64,000 nucleotides of DNA from Paludicola sp. MB14-C6 (GCF_030908625.1 NZ_CP133133.1:2604001-2668000); one strand, 5' to 3'. Numbered from the stretch's first letter, positions 15,368-24,374 are shown. The notes: generated by a model not told the origin, from the letters alone. Made by a program: numbers and translations.

Positions 15368-15637
15368 ATGGAGAGAAATAATCGTTCTTTTGATAGAAAT
15401 GATAAAGGCGGACGTCCAGGTGCAAGAAGACCACGTAAAAAAGTTTGTGCTTTCTGCGTAGACAAAGCTGAATTTATTGATTATAAAGATGTTGCTAAAC
15501 TAAGAAGATTTGTTTCTGAAAGAGCTAAAATCGTTCCAAGACGTGTAACAGGTACTTGTGCTCGTCACCAACGTGAACTAACAACAGCAATCAAACGTGC
15601 AAGACACGTAGCTCTTTTACCTTACGTAAGCGAATAA
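15368..15637 (+). CDS. rpsR: 30S ribosomal protein S18
   Basis: The 89-residue protein has the S18 core ([32 protein letters not shown], then [26 protein letters not shown]). The CxxC-type pattern (CAFC) suggests the zinc-binding form. The ATG at 15368 has AGGAGG 9 nt upstream; an in-frame TTG at 15362 would be too close to it. It is the last gene of the rpsF operon and forms the S6:S18 heterodimer. Confidence 0.97.
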   Translation: MERNNRSFDRNDKGGRPGARRPRKKVCAFCVDKAEFIDYKDVAKLRRFVSERAKIVPRRVTGTCARHQRELTTAIKRARHVALLPYVSE

Positions 15638-15648
15638 CTTATAACTGT

Positions 15649-15680
15649 AATCCCTGTATGAAAATACAGGGATTTTCGTT
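15649..15680 (+). terminator. Terminator of the rpsF operon
   Basis: A perfect 11-bp stem AATCCCTGTAT (15649-15659) with 15664-15674, loop GAAA, is followed by T-rich sequence. Confidence 0.88.
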
Positions 15681-15690
15681 TGTGTTATTT

Positions 15691-15833
15691 AAGGCTCCCC
15701 CTTGGGTGGAGCTGGCTGCAAAGCAGACTGAGGATTAGGTTTATGCAGAAAAATATATAATAAGAAAAGTTTGTTTGTAAAATCCTCTGTCACGCACGGC
15801 GTGCCACCTCCTTTGGAAAAGGAGGCAGGGGTT
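15691..15833. repeat. MITE-like intergenic repeat of the GGCTCCC...GCCACCTC type
   Basis: The stretch begins AAGGCTCCCCCTTGGG and ends with a CCTCC/GGAGG hairpin followed by CAGGGGTTA, with inner arms AGGATT and AATCCT. Related half-elements occur at about 35010-35110. Similar GGCTCCC/GAGCTGGC and GCCACCT motifs are common as short non-autonomous repeats in Ruminococcaceae-type genomes (recalled, not searched). No reading frame of note. Confidence 0.6.
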
Positions 15834-15867
15834 AAGGCTTTTTTGAAAACGAGATATAAAATCCAAA

Positions 15868-15902
15868 AAGGAGATTACGCATCGTAATCTCCTTCATCTT
15901 TT
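15868..15902. terminator. Orphan terminator-like hairpin between MITE and IS200-type element
   Basis: A 12-bp stem AAGGAGATTACG (15868-15879) with 15883-15894 has a 3-nt loop and is followed by CATCTTTTT. It may be a bypassed terminator of the rpsF or gpsA transcript displaced by the neighbouring insertions. Confidence 0.5.
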
Positions 15903-15911
15903 TGTTGCCTT

Positions 15912-16617
15912 TAGGCTTAATAAAACCCCTGGTTCTACCAGGGGTAGGTAAAAAAGCCTTGGCAAAAATAAAACCTCCATGTTAAAATAGTGACGGTTTG
16001 GCGACCGTATCACAAAGATAACAAGGAGGAATTAAGCAATGAAAAATGAAGTAAAACAGACAGCACATTCAAGTTATAGGTGCGAATACCATATAGTGTT
16101 TGCACCAAAATATAGAAGAAAAATAATTTATAAAGATTTGCGAAGAGATGTAGGTGAAATATTTCGAAAATTATGCACAGAAATGAAAGTGGAAATAATA
16201 GAAGCGGAGGCATGTGTAGATCACATACACATGTTAGTAAGTATTCCACCGTATATGAGTATATCACAGTTTGTAGGAACACTCAAGAGTAAGAGTGCAC
16301 TGATGATATTCGATAGGCATGCAAATTTAAAATATAAATATGGATCACGAAATTTTTGGTGTAGAGGTTATTTTGTAGATACAGTAGGAAAAAATGAAAA
16401 GAAAATAGCAGAGTACATTCGAAACCAATTAGAAGAAGATTATGCAAAAGACCAAATTTCATTTAAAGAATATACGGACCCGTTTACGGGTAATCAAGTG
16501 AAATAGGGCAAAAAACAAACAGCCACTTATAGTGGCTGCCTGTAATTGTGATGCGATGACAAACTTTCAGCACCCCTTTGAGGGGTCAGCACGAGTTGAC
16601 CCTTCTAGGGTCTGAGC
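15912..16617 (+). mobile_element. IS200-type insertion sequence (tnpA only)
   Basis: The element comprises a left-end hairpin (ACCCCTGGT/ACCAGGGGT at 15925-15945, loop TCT), a complete tnpA, and right-end hairpins (ACCCCT/AGGGGT at 16572-16586 and GACCC/GGGTC at 16598-16612). There is no tnpB. Boundaries are approximate because IS200-type elements have no terminal inverted repeats. It lies immediately beside the terminator stem of gpsA. T-rich sequence (minus strand) left of the element may be the displaced tail of that terminator. Confidence 0.75.
16039..16506 (+). CDS. tnpA: IS200/IS605-family TnpA transposase (HUH, Y1)
   Basis: The 155-residue protein carries the HUH motif (VDHIHMLV; two His for metal binding) and the C-terminal helix with the catalytic Tyr region (RGYFVDTVGKNEKKIAEYIRNQ). 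Length is typical of IS200-type TnpA, and AAGGAGG precedes the ATG. It performs single-strand transposition by recognising subterminal hairpins. The frame is intact, so the element could be active. Confidence 0.93.
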   Translation: MKNEVKQTAHSSYRCEYHIVFAPKYRRKIIYKDLRRDVGEIFRKLCTEMKVEIIEAEACVDHIHMLVSIPPYMSISQFVGTLKSKSALMIFDRHANLKYKYGSRNFWCRGYFVDTVGKNEKKIAEYIRNQLEEDYAKDQISFKEYTDPFTGNQVK

Positions 16618-16641
16618 AAACCACTAGTTCACTAGTGGTTT
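16618..16641 (-). terminator. gpsA terminator stem, overlapping the stop codon and abutting the IS
   Basis: A 10-bp stem AAACCACTAG (16618-16627) with 16632-16641 has loop TTCA. The gpsA stop (16624-16626) lies inside the stem. On the minus strand the expected T-run is missing because the IS200-type element begins there. Confidence 0.6.
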
Positions 16642-17655
16642 TGATTTCTCTGACATCCAAATATGTTCACTTTCATGACGTTTCGGTCTTCCCATTAAAT
16701 CACGAACGGCTTCTTGAATATCCTTATTTTCATAAAGTACACTATAAATAGCGGCAACAATCGGCATATCCACATTGTATTTTTTACTGAGCTGATATGC
16801 AACCTTGGTTGCAGCACATCCTTCAACCGTCATGCCAACACGAGCAATCGCATCTTCAGAGGACAAACCCTGCCCAATAAAGATTCCGCAACGGCGATTA
16901 CGAGAATGCATACTCATACAAGTAACAATTAAGTCACCTACACCGGTAAGTCCCGTAAAGGTTTCGCTTTGTGCACCCATTGCAGTACCTAAACGTGCAA
17001 TTTCTGCAAGCCCTCTTGTCATTAAAGCAGCCTTTGTGTTATCGCCTAAGTTCATGCCATCGCAAATACCCGCGCATACTGCAATAATATTTTTTAATGC
17101 ACCGCCAAGCTCAACGCCTAGGATATCGTCGTTCACATAAACTCTAAGGTTAGTGTTCATCATAACATCTTGTACATATTGTGCACTAGCTCTATTTTTA
17201 CAAGCAGCAACAATTGTAGTAGGAACACCTCTTGCAATCTCTTCAGCATGAGATGGGCCGGAAAGTACAACAACATCATTATTAGGTAATTCACTTTGAA
17301 TCACTTGAGAAAGATGAAGCATTGTAGATTCTTCAAAGCCTTTTGCTACGTTTACAAGAATCGTGTCTCTAGTTACATATGGCTTTACTTTAAGCGCTAC
17401 TTCACGAACGAATTTTGATGCTACTGCAAAGATAATTAACTCGCAATCCTTTGCTTTTTCTATAGCAGTAGTCAGTTCGATTGAGAAATCAACTGCAATT
17501 CCGGGTAGCAGCTTTCTGTTTTCACCATGTAAACGAATTTCTTCGATTTCACTTGGAACAGCAGACCACATGCATACATTATGACCGTATTTGTTTAAGG
17601 TAACCGCAAGAGAAATACCGAATCCTCCTGCGCCAAGTACCATGATGTTTGCCAT
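16624..17655 (-). CDS. gpsA: NAD(P)-dependent glycerol-3-phosphate dehydrogenase
   Basis: The 343-residue protein has an N-terminal Rossmann motif (IMVLGAGGFGISLAVTL). Catalytic-domain signatures follow: VVLSGPSHAEEIARG, GVELGGALKNIIAVCAGICDG with the catalytic Lys, and TFTGLTGVGDLIVTC. It reduces dihydroxyacetone phosphate to sn-glycerol-3-phosphate for phospholipid synthesis. The ATG at 17655 fits AAGGG at 9 nt; an earlier ATG (17664) overlaps that site. It is last in the DUF512-der-plsY-gpsA gene string and directly follows plsY, which uses its product. Confidence 0.95.
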   Translation of the reverse strand: MANIMVLGAGGFGISLAVTLNKYGHNVCMWSAVPSEIEEIRLHGENRKLLPGIAVDFSIELTTAIEKAKDCELIIFAVASKFVREVALKVKPYVTRDTILVNVAKGFEESTMLHLSQVIQSELPNNDVVVLSGPSHAEEIARGVPTTIVAACKNRASAQYVQDVMMNTNLRVYVNDDILGVELGGALKNIIAVCAGICDGMNLGDNTKAALMTRGLAEIARLGTAMGAQSETFTGLTGVGDLIVTCMSMHSRNRRCGIFIGQGLSSEDAIARVGMTVEGCAATKVAYQLSKKYNVDMPIVAAIYSVLYENKDIQEAVRDLMGRPKRHESEHIWMSEKSKPLVN

Positions 17656-17676
17656 TTTAATCATCCCTTATATTGT

Positions 17677-18333
17677 TTATTTTCTTTTAAAAGATAGTTT
17701 GCTTTCCTTGCCATGAAGCAAGCGTGATATATTAGAGCGATGCATAAAGATAATAAGCGCAGAAATACACAATGCTAAGATCAACTGTGTTAAGCTAAAA
17801 GTAGATGTTTTTAGATAATAAAATAGCTGCGTTGTAATAGGAAATAGAATACATGCTACAATAGAGCCAAAAGAAACATATTTGGTAAATATAACAGCTA
17901 ATAAAAAGCCAATAAAGCAAATTGTTCCGGCAATCGGCGATAAAATCATTACTGCTCCAAAGGATACTAAAATACCCTTACCACCTCTAAATCCATAATA
18001 AAGAGGGAAGTTGTGTCCAAGTAATGCCGCAATTGCAACAATGTAATCAGCAACATAAAAATCGTTAACTCCTGCAATATAGTGTAACAGTAATCGCACT
18101 AAAATAACAGAAAGAATTCCTTTTGAAAAATCACCAATTAAGGTAAGTAATGCAGGTCCTTTTCCAAGTGTACGCAATACATTCGTTAAACCGGCATTTC
18201 CGCTTCCATGGTTTCGAATATCGTCATTGGCAAATAGTTTTGTGATAATAATTGCAAAATTACAACTACCAAGTAAATAAGCAACAACTGTAGCGCCAAT
18301 TGTGCAAAGAATAACAGGTAACGTCCAAGCCAT
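17677..18333 (-). CDS. plsY: Acyl-phosphate:glycerol-3-phosphate acyltransferase
   Basis: The 218-residue membrane protein has about five hydrophobic segments and the PlsY motifs GSCNFAIIITKLF, then NHGSGNAGLTNVLRTLGKGPALLTLIGD (substrate loop) and GHNFPLYYGFRGGKGI. It transfers an acyl group from acyl-phosphate to glycerol-3-phosphate, the first step of phosphatidic acid synthesis in Firmicutes. It sits 42 nt after der and 21 nt ahead of gpsA, whose product it acylates. Confidence 0.95.
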   Translation of the reverse strand: MAWTLPVILCTIGATVVAYLLGSCNFAIIITKLFANDDIRNHGSGNAGLTNVLRTLGKGPALLTLIGDFSKGILSVILVRLLLHYIAGVNDFYVADYIVAIAALLGHNFPLYYGFRGGKGILVSFGAVMILSPIAGTICFIGFLLAVIFTKYVSFGSIVACILFPITTQLFYYLKTSTFSLTQLILALCISALIIFMHRSNISRLLHGKESKLSFKRK

Positions 18334-18375
18334 ATAAAAGCCTCCAAAATTTGTGTTTAGTTAATAAAAGGTTTC

Positions 18376-19695
18376 TTATTCTTCACGTTGTCTGATAACA
18401 AAATGAATTGGTGTTCCAGTTAGCTGGAACGTTTCTCTGATTTGATTTTCAATATAGCGAACATAAGAAAAATGGAACAGCTCAGCTTTATTACAAAAGC
18501 AAACAAATGTTGGTGGCTTTGTGGATGCTTGTGTCATGTAGTAAATTTTTAAACGCTTTCCTTTATCGGATGGTGGTTGAACTCTTGCTGTAATATAGCT
18601 TAATAAATCATTTAATTTACCTGTAGAAATACGAATTGCATTGTTATGTGCTACAAGGTTAATCATTTCGTATAGTTTATTGATACGTTGACCGGTTTGA
18701 GCGGAAATGAATACAAATGGTGCATAAGACATGAAACTAAAATCAATAGAAAGCTTGGTTTCAAATTCTTTCATTGTTTTATCGTCTTTTTCAATCGCAT
18801 CCCATTTGTTAACAGCGATAATACAAGCCTTTCCTTGCTCATGTGCATAGCCTGCAATTTTTGAATCTTGCTCTGTAAATCCTTCTGTAGCGTCAATCAT
18901 CATTACGCATACATCTGCACGTTCAATTGCCATATATGCACGCAATACGCTGTAGTGCTCGATTTTCTCAAGTACCTTAGAACGCTTGCGAATACCAGCT
19001 GTATCGATAAATACATATTTTCCATAATCATTTTCTATGATAGTATCAACAGCATCACGGGTTGTGCCTGCAATATTAGAGACAATCATACGGTTTTCAC
19101 CGGAAATTTTGTTAATCAAAGAAGATTTACCTACGTTTGGTTTACCGATAATTGCAACTTTGATGTAATCTTCGTTATAATCATCTTGCGTATCTTCTTG
19201 AATATGAGCGAAAACAGCATCTAATAAATCACCTGTTCCATGACCATGCACACTGGAAACAGGGTAGATTTCGCCTAAACCGAGGTTATAGAATTCGTAA
19301 AAATCAGCAGGTGGACTACCAACGTTATCACATTTGTTTACGCAAACAATAACGGGTTTTCCACTCTTTTGAAGCATAGAAGCAACATCTTGGTCCGTTG
19401 CAGTAACACCGCTTTTTACATCTACAACAAGAATAGTAACGTCTGCATTTTCAATTGCAATTTCAGCTTGCTGCTTCATTTGGGATAATATTACGTCATC
19501 GGAAGATGGCTCAATACCGCCTGTATCTACTAAAAGAAAGCGACGATTCAGCCATTCACATTCTGAAAAAATTCTATCACGTGTTACACCAGGAGTATCT
19601 TCAACAATAGAAATTCTTTGCCCCACTAATTTGTTGAATAATGTAGATTTTCCTACATTAGGTCTGCCGACAATTGCGACAACAGGTTTTGCCAT
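18376..19695 (-). CDS. der: Der (EngA) tandem-GTPase ribosome assembly factor
   Basis: The 439-residue protein has two consecutive G domains, each with G1 (GRPNVGKSTLFNKL; GKPNVGKSSLINKI), G3 (DTGG; DTAG) and G4 (NKCD; NKWD). A C-terminal KH-like domain follows (about residues 350-439, GKRLKIYYMTQASTKPPTFVCFCN). Der is an essential GTPase for 50S subunit maturation. Synteny with a DUF512 protein upstream and plsY downstream is common in Clostridia. Confidence 0.96.
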   Translation of the reverse strand: MAKPVVAIVGRPNVGKSTLFNKLVGQRISIVEDTPGVTRDRIFSECEWLNRRFLLVDTGGIEPSSDDVILSQMKQQAEIAIENADVTILVVDVKSGVTATDQDVASMLQKSGKPVIVCVNKCDNVGSPPADFYEFYNLGLGEIYPVSSVHGHGTGDLLDAVFAHIQEDTQDDYNEDYIKVAIIGKPNVGKSSLINKISGENRMIVSNIAGTTRDAVDTIIENDYGKYVFIDTAGIRKRSKVLEKIEHYSVLRAYMAIERADVCVMMIDATEGFTEQDSKIAGYAHEQGKACIIAVNKWDAIEKDDKTMKEFETKLSIDFSFMSYAPFVFISAQTGQRINKLYEMINLVAHNNAIRISTGKLNDLLSYITARVQPPSDKGKRLKIYYMTQASTKPPTFVCFCNKAELFHFSYVRYIENQIRETFQLTGTPIHFVIRQREE

Positions 19696-19801
19696 ATTTA
19701 TATGTCCTCCATATTTCTACTAATACTAATTTCATTTCAAACAACTCATTATATTTTTAAATGGGAATTAGCATAAATCATATTGGTCAGTTTGGTATCG
19801 G

Positions 19802-21121
19802 TTAAATTACCGGTTCTTTATTTCCAATCAGTGCATCAAGCACCTCATATCCATCATTTTCGGTTAAAACAATCGGAATATGCAAAGCTTCTTTTACTTG
19901 TTCCAATGTAACATCATCTAAAAACATATCTTGCTCATGACGAAGCATACAAGTAGGCAGAATTAACTGCTCGCCAAGGTCAATTCCTTTTAGTTGGTTT
20001 ATTAAATCCGAGCCGGTAACCAATCCTGCTACAGTAATTGTTTTACCGAAGAATTCATTTTCAATTGCGATTACATTACACTCTAAATTATGCCATTTTT
20101 TCTTAAGTTCGTCAACAAGGTTTTGAATAAAAGGTCTTGCATCCACGCCTGTAGCAACGGTGATTTTTCTTGATTGATTTGATTCGTCTATATCCTCTAA
20201 AGCAGATTGAAATTCTTGCTTTTGTAAAGCAATTACGCCAACACCATTGTCGAGTTGAGCAAAATCTTCATAATATTCCGCATCGGGAATAGGGCGTTTG
20301 GCTTTTATATAAAATTCATCTGCCGGATAAGCAATTCTTGTACCATGTTTTTGATAAAATTCATGGTTGAATGCTTCAATTAAATCAATCGTTTCGCTAG
20401 CAGACTGTTGATCGTAAGTTTGTAATTCCGCTAGGTTTTGGCGATATTTTGTAATTCCAACCGGAACACAAGCTATGGTTTGTACGCTAGGGTATAGTTT
20501 CGATAAATCATTTAAGCTTTTGGTTAGCTCATCTTTGTCATTTAAGTTACGACAAAGCACCAATTGGGTATTGATTTTTATATTAGCTTTTGCAAGGGTT
20601 TCAATATATTTTAAAACATCCCCGGCAAAACGGTTTTTCATCATTTTTATACGAAGCTCGGGGTTGGTTGTATGCACAGAAATGTTAATTGGGCTGATGT
20701 GCATTTTAATAATTCGGTCTATTTCTTCAGGCTTCATATTGGTTAAGGTAATATAATTACCGAATAAAAAGGAAAGTCGTTCATCATCATCTTTGAAGTA
20801 TAAGCTTTCTCTCATTCCGCAAGGCAGCTGGTCAACAAAGCAAAAAACACATTTGTTGGTGCAGCTATGCTGTTTGTCCATTAAATAGGTACTAAATTGA
20901 ACGCCAATATCTTCATATTCGGGTTTGTTTATTTTAATTTTTTTATGCCTACCATTTGCTTTGATTACTTCAATGGAAAGCTTTTCGTCAGCAGAATAAA
21001 AGTCATAGTCTAAAATATCATGTATTTCATTATCGTTAATGGAAACAATGGTATCGTCGATACAAAGCTTCTTTTTTTCCGCTATACTTTTTGGAGTGAT
21101 TCCGGTAATGATAACACTCAT
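19802..21121 (-). CDS. DUF512 protein: PDZ-like domain plus radical-SAM-like Cys motif
   Basis: A product of about 439 residues. The N-terminus is PDZ-like (ITPKSIAEKKKLCIDDTIVSINDNEI). Residues about 80-100 have C-x3-C-x2-C (SCTNKCVFCFVDQLP), the pattern that binds a radical-SAM [4Fe-4S] cluster. The middle resembles a TIM-barrel radical-SAM core (HISPINISVHTTNPELR), and the C-terminal part is the DUF512 region (TVATGVDARPFI, GLVTGSDLI). I use the second ATG (21121), which has GGAGGGC upstream. The family is widespread in anaerobic Firmicutes beside der, but no reaction is known to me. Confidence 0.8.
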   Translation of the reverse strand: MSVIITGITPKSIAEKKKLCIDDTIVSINDNEIHDILDYDFYSADEKLSIEVIKANGRHKKIKINKPEYEDIGVQFSTYLMDKQHSCTNKCVFCFVDQLPCGMRESLYFKDDDERLSFLFGNYITLTNMKPEEIDRIIKMHISPINISVHTTNPELRIKMMKNRFAGDVLKYIETLAKANIKINTQLVLCRNLNDKDELTKSLNDLSKLYPSVQTIACVPVGITKYRQNLAELQTYDQQSASETIDLIEAFNHEFYQKHGTRIAYPADEFYIKAKRPIPDAEYYEDFAQLDNGVGVIALQKQEFQSALEDIDESNQSRKITVATGVDARPFIQNLVDELKKKWHNLECNVIAIENEFFGKTITVAGLVTGSDLINQLKGIDLGEQLILPTCMLRHEQDMFLDDVTLEQVKEALHIPIVLTENDGYEVLDALIGNKEPVI

Positions 21122-21225
21122 AGTGCCCTCCAATCTGAAATCTGTTAAAAGAATTACAATATTATTATGGTATTAATGATTTAATATTATGTTAAAGTTC
21201 GTAAATGAAATAAGATGCACTTACT

Positions 21226-21260
21226 AAAAAACTGCCGCCAAAAACAATGGCGACAGTCTT
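21226..21260 (-). terminator. Terminator after rpmF
   Basis: ACTGCCGCC (21231-21239) pairs (one mismatch) with GGCGACAGT (21249-21257), followed on the minus strand by six T. Confidence 0.8.
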
Positions 21261-21319
21261 TCAATACAAAACAAGCGAATTGTTAACTAAAGGTTGCGCA
21301 AGCCAGAAGCATTTTGCAA

Positions 21320-21502
21320 TTATGCTTCTTTTTTAATAACTTGAACGCCTTTATAATAACCACAATTACCACATACTTTATGTGGAGCTTTCAACTCACC
21401 GCATTGTGTGCATTTAGAAAATGCAGGCATATCTAGCTTCCATACGCTAGCACGTCTTTTATCTCTTCTTGCTTTGGATACCTTTCTCTTTGGTACAGCC
21501 AC
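21320..21502 (-). CDS. rpmF: 50S ribosomal protein L32
   Basis: The 60-residue protein begins VAVPKRKVSKARRDKRR and has two CxxC pairs forming the zinc ribbon (CTQCGELKAPHKVCGNCGYY). The GTG at 21502 is chosen because AGGAGG lies 7-8 nt upstream; the earlier in-frame GTG overlaps this site. It follows the DUF177 gene by 54 nt, the usual yceD-rpmF arrangement. Confidence 0.96.
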   Translation of the reverse strand: MAVPKRKVSKARRDKRRASVWKLDMPAFSKCTQCGELKAPHKVCGNCGYYKGVQVIKKEA

Positions 21503-21556
21503 AATGAGCACCTCCTTTTATACTTTAGGTCTATTCTAGTAGCTAATCAAAGCCTC

Positions 21557-22060
21557 TTAGTCTTGGTCATCAACTAATAACTGACTTAAAACCGCTAGTC
21601 TCGGATCAACTTCATTTTTTTTGCATAGACAACTCTTTTGGTTTAAATTCACGCCACATTTAGGACATAAACCTTTACAATCAGGTTTACAAAGTAGTTT
21701 TGATGGTAGATTCAAAAGGATATCAGAAACACACAATTCATCTAAATTTAGACGATTATCCTCAACTACAAAGTACTCATCATTGTCAGTATTTAGCTCA
21801 GTCACTAAAATTTGCTCAAAAGCAAAATGAAAGTCACGGTCAAAAACCTCTAAGCATCTGTCACAATGGAGTTTTAAAGTAAAGTCAGCAGTATATTGCA
21901 ATAATACGATGCCGGCCTTATTCGAAACCTCACCTTTTACATTCACTGGGGATGTAAATGGATGATCGTTAAATAGTTCGTAATCGGACAAATCCAACGC
22001 ATAATCAAATGAAAAAGACTCGCCAATAATATCGAAAACTTGTTTTAACTCAATAATCAT
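21557..22060 (-). CDS. DUF177 / YceD-family protein (23S rRNA accumulation)
   Basis: A product of about 167 residues. The N-terminal half has LHCDRCLEVFDRDF and the C-terminal half has KPDCKGLCPKCGVNLNQKSCLCKK, so several Cys pairs are present as in Firmicute YceD proteins. The family is linked to ribosomal RNA accumulation and is nearly always upstream of rpmF, as here. The ATG at 22060 has AGGTG at a proper distance; a longer reading frame upstream is not supported. Confidence 0.88.
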   Translation of the reverse strand: MIIELKQVFDIIGESFSFDYALDLSDYELFNDHPFTSPVNVKGEVSNKAGIVLLQYTADFTLKLHCDRCLEVFDRDFHFAFEQILVTELNTDNDEYFVVEDNRLNLDELCVSDILLNLPSKLLCKPDCKGLCPKCGVNLNQKSCLCKKNEVDPRLAVLSQLLVDDQD

Positions 22061-22269
22061 ATTTACACCTCTATCGCTATGCCTATCTATTATATATAAT
22101 TCTCGAATAAATGTCAAGGGCTATCACTTTATTTGTTTGTATGTTGAGCTATTTTTTCAACAAAAATAGAAAACAAAAGCCATTGCGATTTATAAAAGTC
22201 CAATATCGCTATTATAACATATAATTGTATTTCTGTAAATGGAAAAGAAAAGGGGAGAGAGCTTTGTTT

Positions 22270-22749
22270 TTATTCATAATCACCTGGGATAGGCTTCTTC
22301 ACAATATCTTTTAAATTTTGTGGTACAGAATAACTGACTATATGTTTGAATTCTTTTAGTTTTACTTCCCCTGTTTCATATGCATAAAATGAAATTTCAT
22401 CAATGCCAACAGTATCATGTGGACCAATAAATGGTTCACTAGTAAATACAATGATGCTTGTGGTATGCTGAGATAATATTTGTTTCACAGTTATACGGTG
22501 AAAATCTACCGTTGGCGTTATTGTAAAATAGTCACTATAAAAATCATTCGAAGCATTTTGTATTGCTTTTAAATATGTTTTAACTATTACAGTGTTGCAA
22601 TCAGATTCTGTTTTATAGGTGTTTTGCGTGACTTTAAAATTATTGGTGTTGTTTTGACTATAGCACAAAAGCCCAACAAATAACCCTAAAATAAGTAGAG
22701 CAATATATATAACGTTATTTTTGCAACTCATTTTAATAACCTTATTCAT
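22270..22749 (-). CDS. DUF3888-like membrane-anchored protein
   Basis: The 159-residue protein has one N-terminal hydrophobic segment (about residues 11-30, NVIYIALLILGLFVGLL) and an extracytoplasmic domain. That domain ends with EPFIGPHDTVGIDEISFYAYETGEVKLKEFKHIVSY, written here in segments: FIGPHDTVGIDEISF and GEVKLKEFKHIVSY. These resemble the PY-x-GPH-x-x-VG-x-D-x-ITF and FEH signature I associate with DUF3888. The start at 22749 has GAGGTG 8 nt upstream. The function of the family is unknown. It lies next to the IS256-type insertion. Confidence 0.6.
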   Translation of the reverse strand: MNKVIKMSCKNNVIYIALLILGLFVGLLCYSQNNTNNFKVTQNTYKTESDCNTVIVKTYLKAIQNASNDFYSDYFTITPTVDFHRITVKQILSQHTTSIIVFTSEPFIGPHDTVGIDEISFYAYETGEVKLKEFKHIVSYSVPQNLKDIVKKPIPGDYE

Positions 22750-22960
22750 CACCATCACCTCATACAATAATATGATTGTTTGAGCGTTACAATGATAAGT
22801 TTTTGATTGGGTATAAAATGTGATAAGATATCCGCGTTAGTGAATGTTCAATAAATTATAGGGTATACCAAGAATTTTGTGTAAATATAAAAACAATCAG
22901 AACAAGAAATAGGAACAAAATAGTAATTGACATAGTGTATAGGTTAGTTGAAACAAGTTT

Positions 22961-23000
22961 ATTTAATGACAAAAGGGGCATGCCCCTTTTGTCATTAAAT
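22961..23000. repeat. Perfect 40-bp palindrome inside the IS256-type element
   Basis: The 20-base arm beginning ATTTAATGAC and ending GGGGCA is followed immediately by its exact reverse complement. It lies 20 nt beyond the transposase stop. It probably acts as a transcription terminator that insulates the transposase on both strands, but its perfection and lack of a loop are unusual. Confidence 0.85.
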
Positions 23001-23020
23001 TTTGGCGGATGAACATAGAA

Positions 23021-24247
23021 TCATCCAGCGATTCTGTCCGAAAACATGATGTTTAATTGGTTTAAAACAACGTCCCAATTTCGACAACGTTGTGTCCATC
23101 GTTCGACAATTTTTTTTGAAGCTAAATACAGTATCCTTTTTAAACTATCATCATTTTGAAATGATGGTTTATTCTTGGTTATTTGTCTGAACTGCCTGTT
23201 TAATCCCTCAATAATATTAGTTGTGTATATTATTTTCCTTACATCAGTTGGATATGCAAAAAAGGTTGATAGTATATCCCAGTTATCCTCCCAACTCTTT
23301 ATGCAAGAAGGATAACTTTTACCCCATTTTTCTTTGAATGATATTAGATTATTCAATGCTTCTTCCTCTGTAACAGCTTGATATACTAGTTTTAGATCTG
23401 CCATTAACTTCTTGATATCTTTGTATCCTACATATCGTGTTGAATATCGAATTTGATGTATAATACAACGTTGAATGTGCGCTTTGGGATATGCTGCATT
23501 GATTGCTTCTTTAAAACCTTTTAAACCGTCAACACAAAATAGGTATACATCTTGCAAACCCCTTGATTTCAAGTCATTCATAACGCTCAACCAGAATTTT
23601 GAGCTCTCGTTTTCTCCAATCCAAATGCCCAATATATCTTTATTTCCTTCAAGTGTAATTCCTAAAACCACATATGCTGCTTTCGTTACAAACTGATTGT
23701 TTTCTTTTACTTTGTAGTGTATTGCATCCATGAACACAAATGGGTATACACTATCTAGTGGACGGTTTTGCCATGCTGTTACTTCCGGCATTATTTTTTC
23801 TGTTATCTTGCTTACTAGTCCATCTGAAATTTCTACATCATAAAGATTTTTTACTTGTTCAGCAATATCTCGTTGAGACATGCCACAAGAGTAAAGTGCA
23901 ATAATTTTTTCTTCCATCCCGTCAGCATTACGATTATATTTACCAATAATTTGTGGTTCAAATTCACCGTTTCTATCACGAGGAACATTAATATCCACTT
24001 CGCCAAGTTGTGTTTTAACTGTTTTCTTTGAATATCCATTTCGATAATTTTTCGACATGCTTTTTCCGTCATCGTTCGCTATTCTTTGACTTTTTTGGTA
24101 ACCCAATTCTTCGTCTAATTCACTATCCATAACTTGCTGAAGAACATCTTTGAACATCTCTTTCATTGCCTGCATAACCTCTGTTGTGCTTGTGAAGTTT
24201 TGGCTGTTCACATACTCTTTTAATAACTCTTTCGGTTGCTTTTCCAT
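23021..24247 (-). CDS. IS256-family (mutator) transposase
   Basis: The 408-residue protein has the usual N-terminal region (MFKDVLQQVMDSELDEELGY, NYRNGYSKKTVKTQLGEVDINVPRDR) and the DDE residues. These are seen in VFMDAIHYKVKE, LFCVDGLKGFKEAI and TTNIIEGLNRQFR (Asp, Asp, Glu). The length is complete and no frameshift is visible, so it could be functional. Confidence 0.97.
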   Translation of the reverse strand: MEKQPKELLKEYVNSQNFTSTTEVMQAMKEMFKDVLQQVMDSELDEELGYQKSQRIANDDGKSMSKNYRNGYSKKTVKTQLGEVDINVPRDRNGEFEPQIIGKYNRNADGMEEKIIALYSCGMSQRDIAEQVKNLYDVEISDGLVSKITEKIMPEVTAWQNRPLDSVYPFVFMDAIHYKVKENNQFVTKAAYVVLGITLEGNKDILGIWIGENESSKFWLSVMNDLKSRGLQDVYLFCVDGLKGFKEAINAAYPKAHIQRCIIHQIRYSTRYVGYKDIKKLMADLKLVYQAVTEEEALNNLISFKEKWGKSYPSCIKSWEDNWDILSTFFAYPTDVRKIIYTTNIIEGLNRQFRQITKNKPSFQNDDSLKRILYLASKKIVERWTQRCRNWDVVLNQLNIMFSDRIAG

Positions 24248-24374
24248 AAAAAAATACTTCCTTTCATACTTGAATTTATTATCTTAATTCTTGTCTGATT
24301 GGAAGTACCTTATTCACTTTTACACAAAATTTTCGGGAGTCTCATATTATAAAGAAACTCGTCTTTCCACCTTG

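Larger units (their letters stand above)
22861..24343 (-). mobile_element. IS256-family insertion sequence, complete, with imperfect terminal repeats
   Basis: The ends carry the shared block AATTTTGTGTAAA (22873-22885, inverted at 24319-24331). Weaker matches extend to outer limits near 22861 and 24343. Flanks AAATTATA (22853-22860) and ATATTATA (24344-24351) match at 7 of 8 positions, consistent with an 8-bp target duplication. Inside are an intact transposase and a 40-bp perfect palindrome. Confidence 0.82.

Noticed and set aside
23475..24072. Additional frames within the IS256-type transposase
   Set aside because: They overlap a complete transposase with intact DDE residues in another frame.
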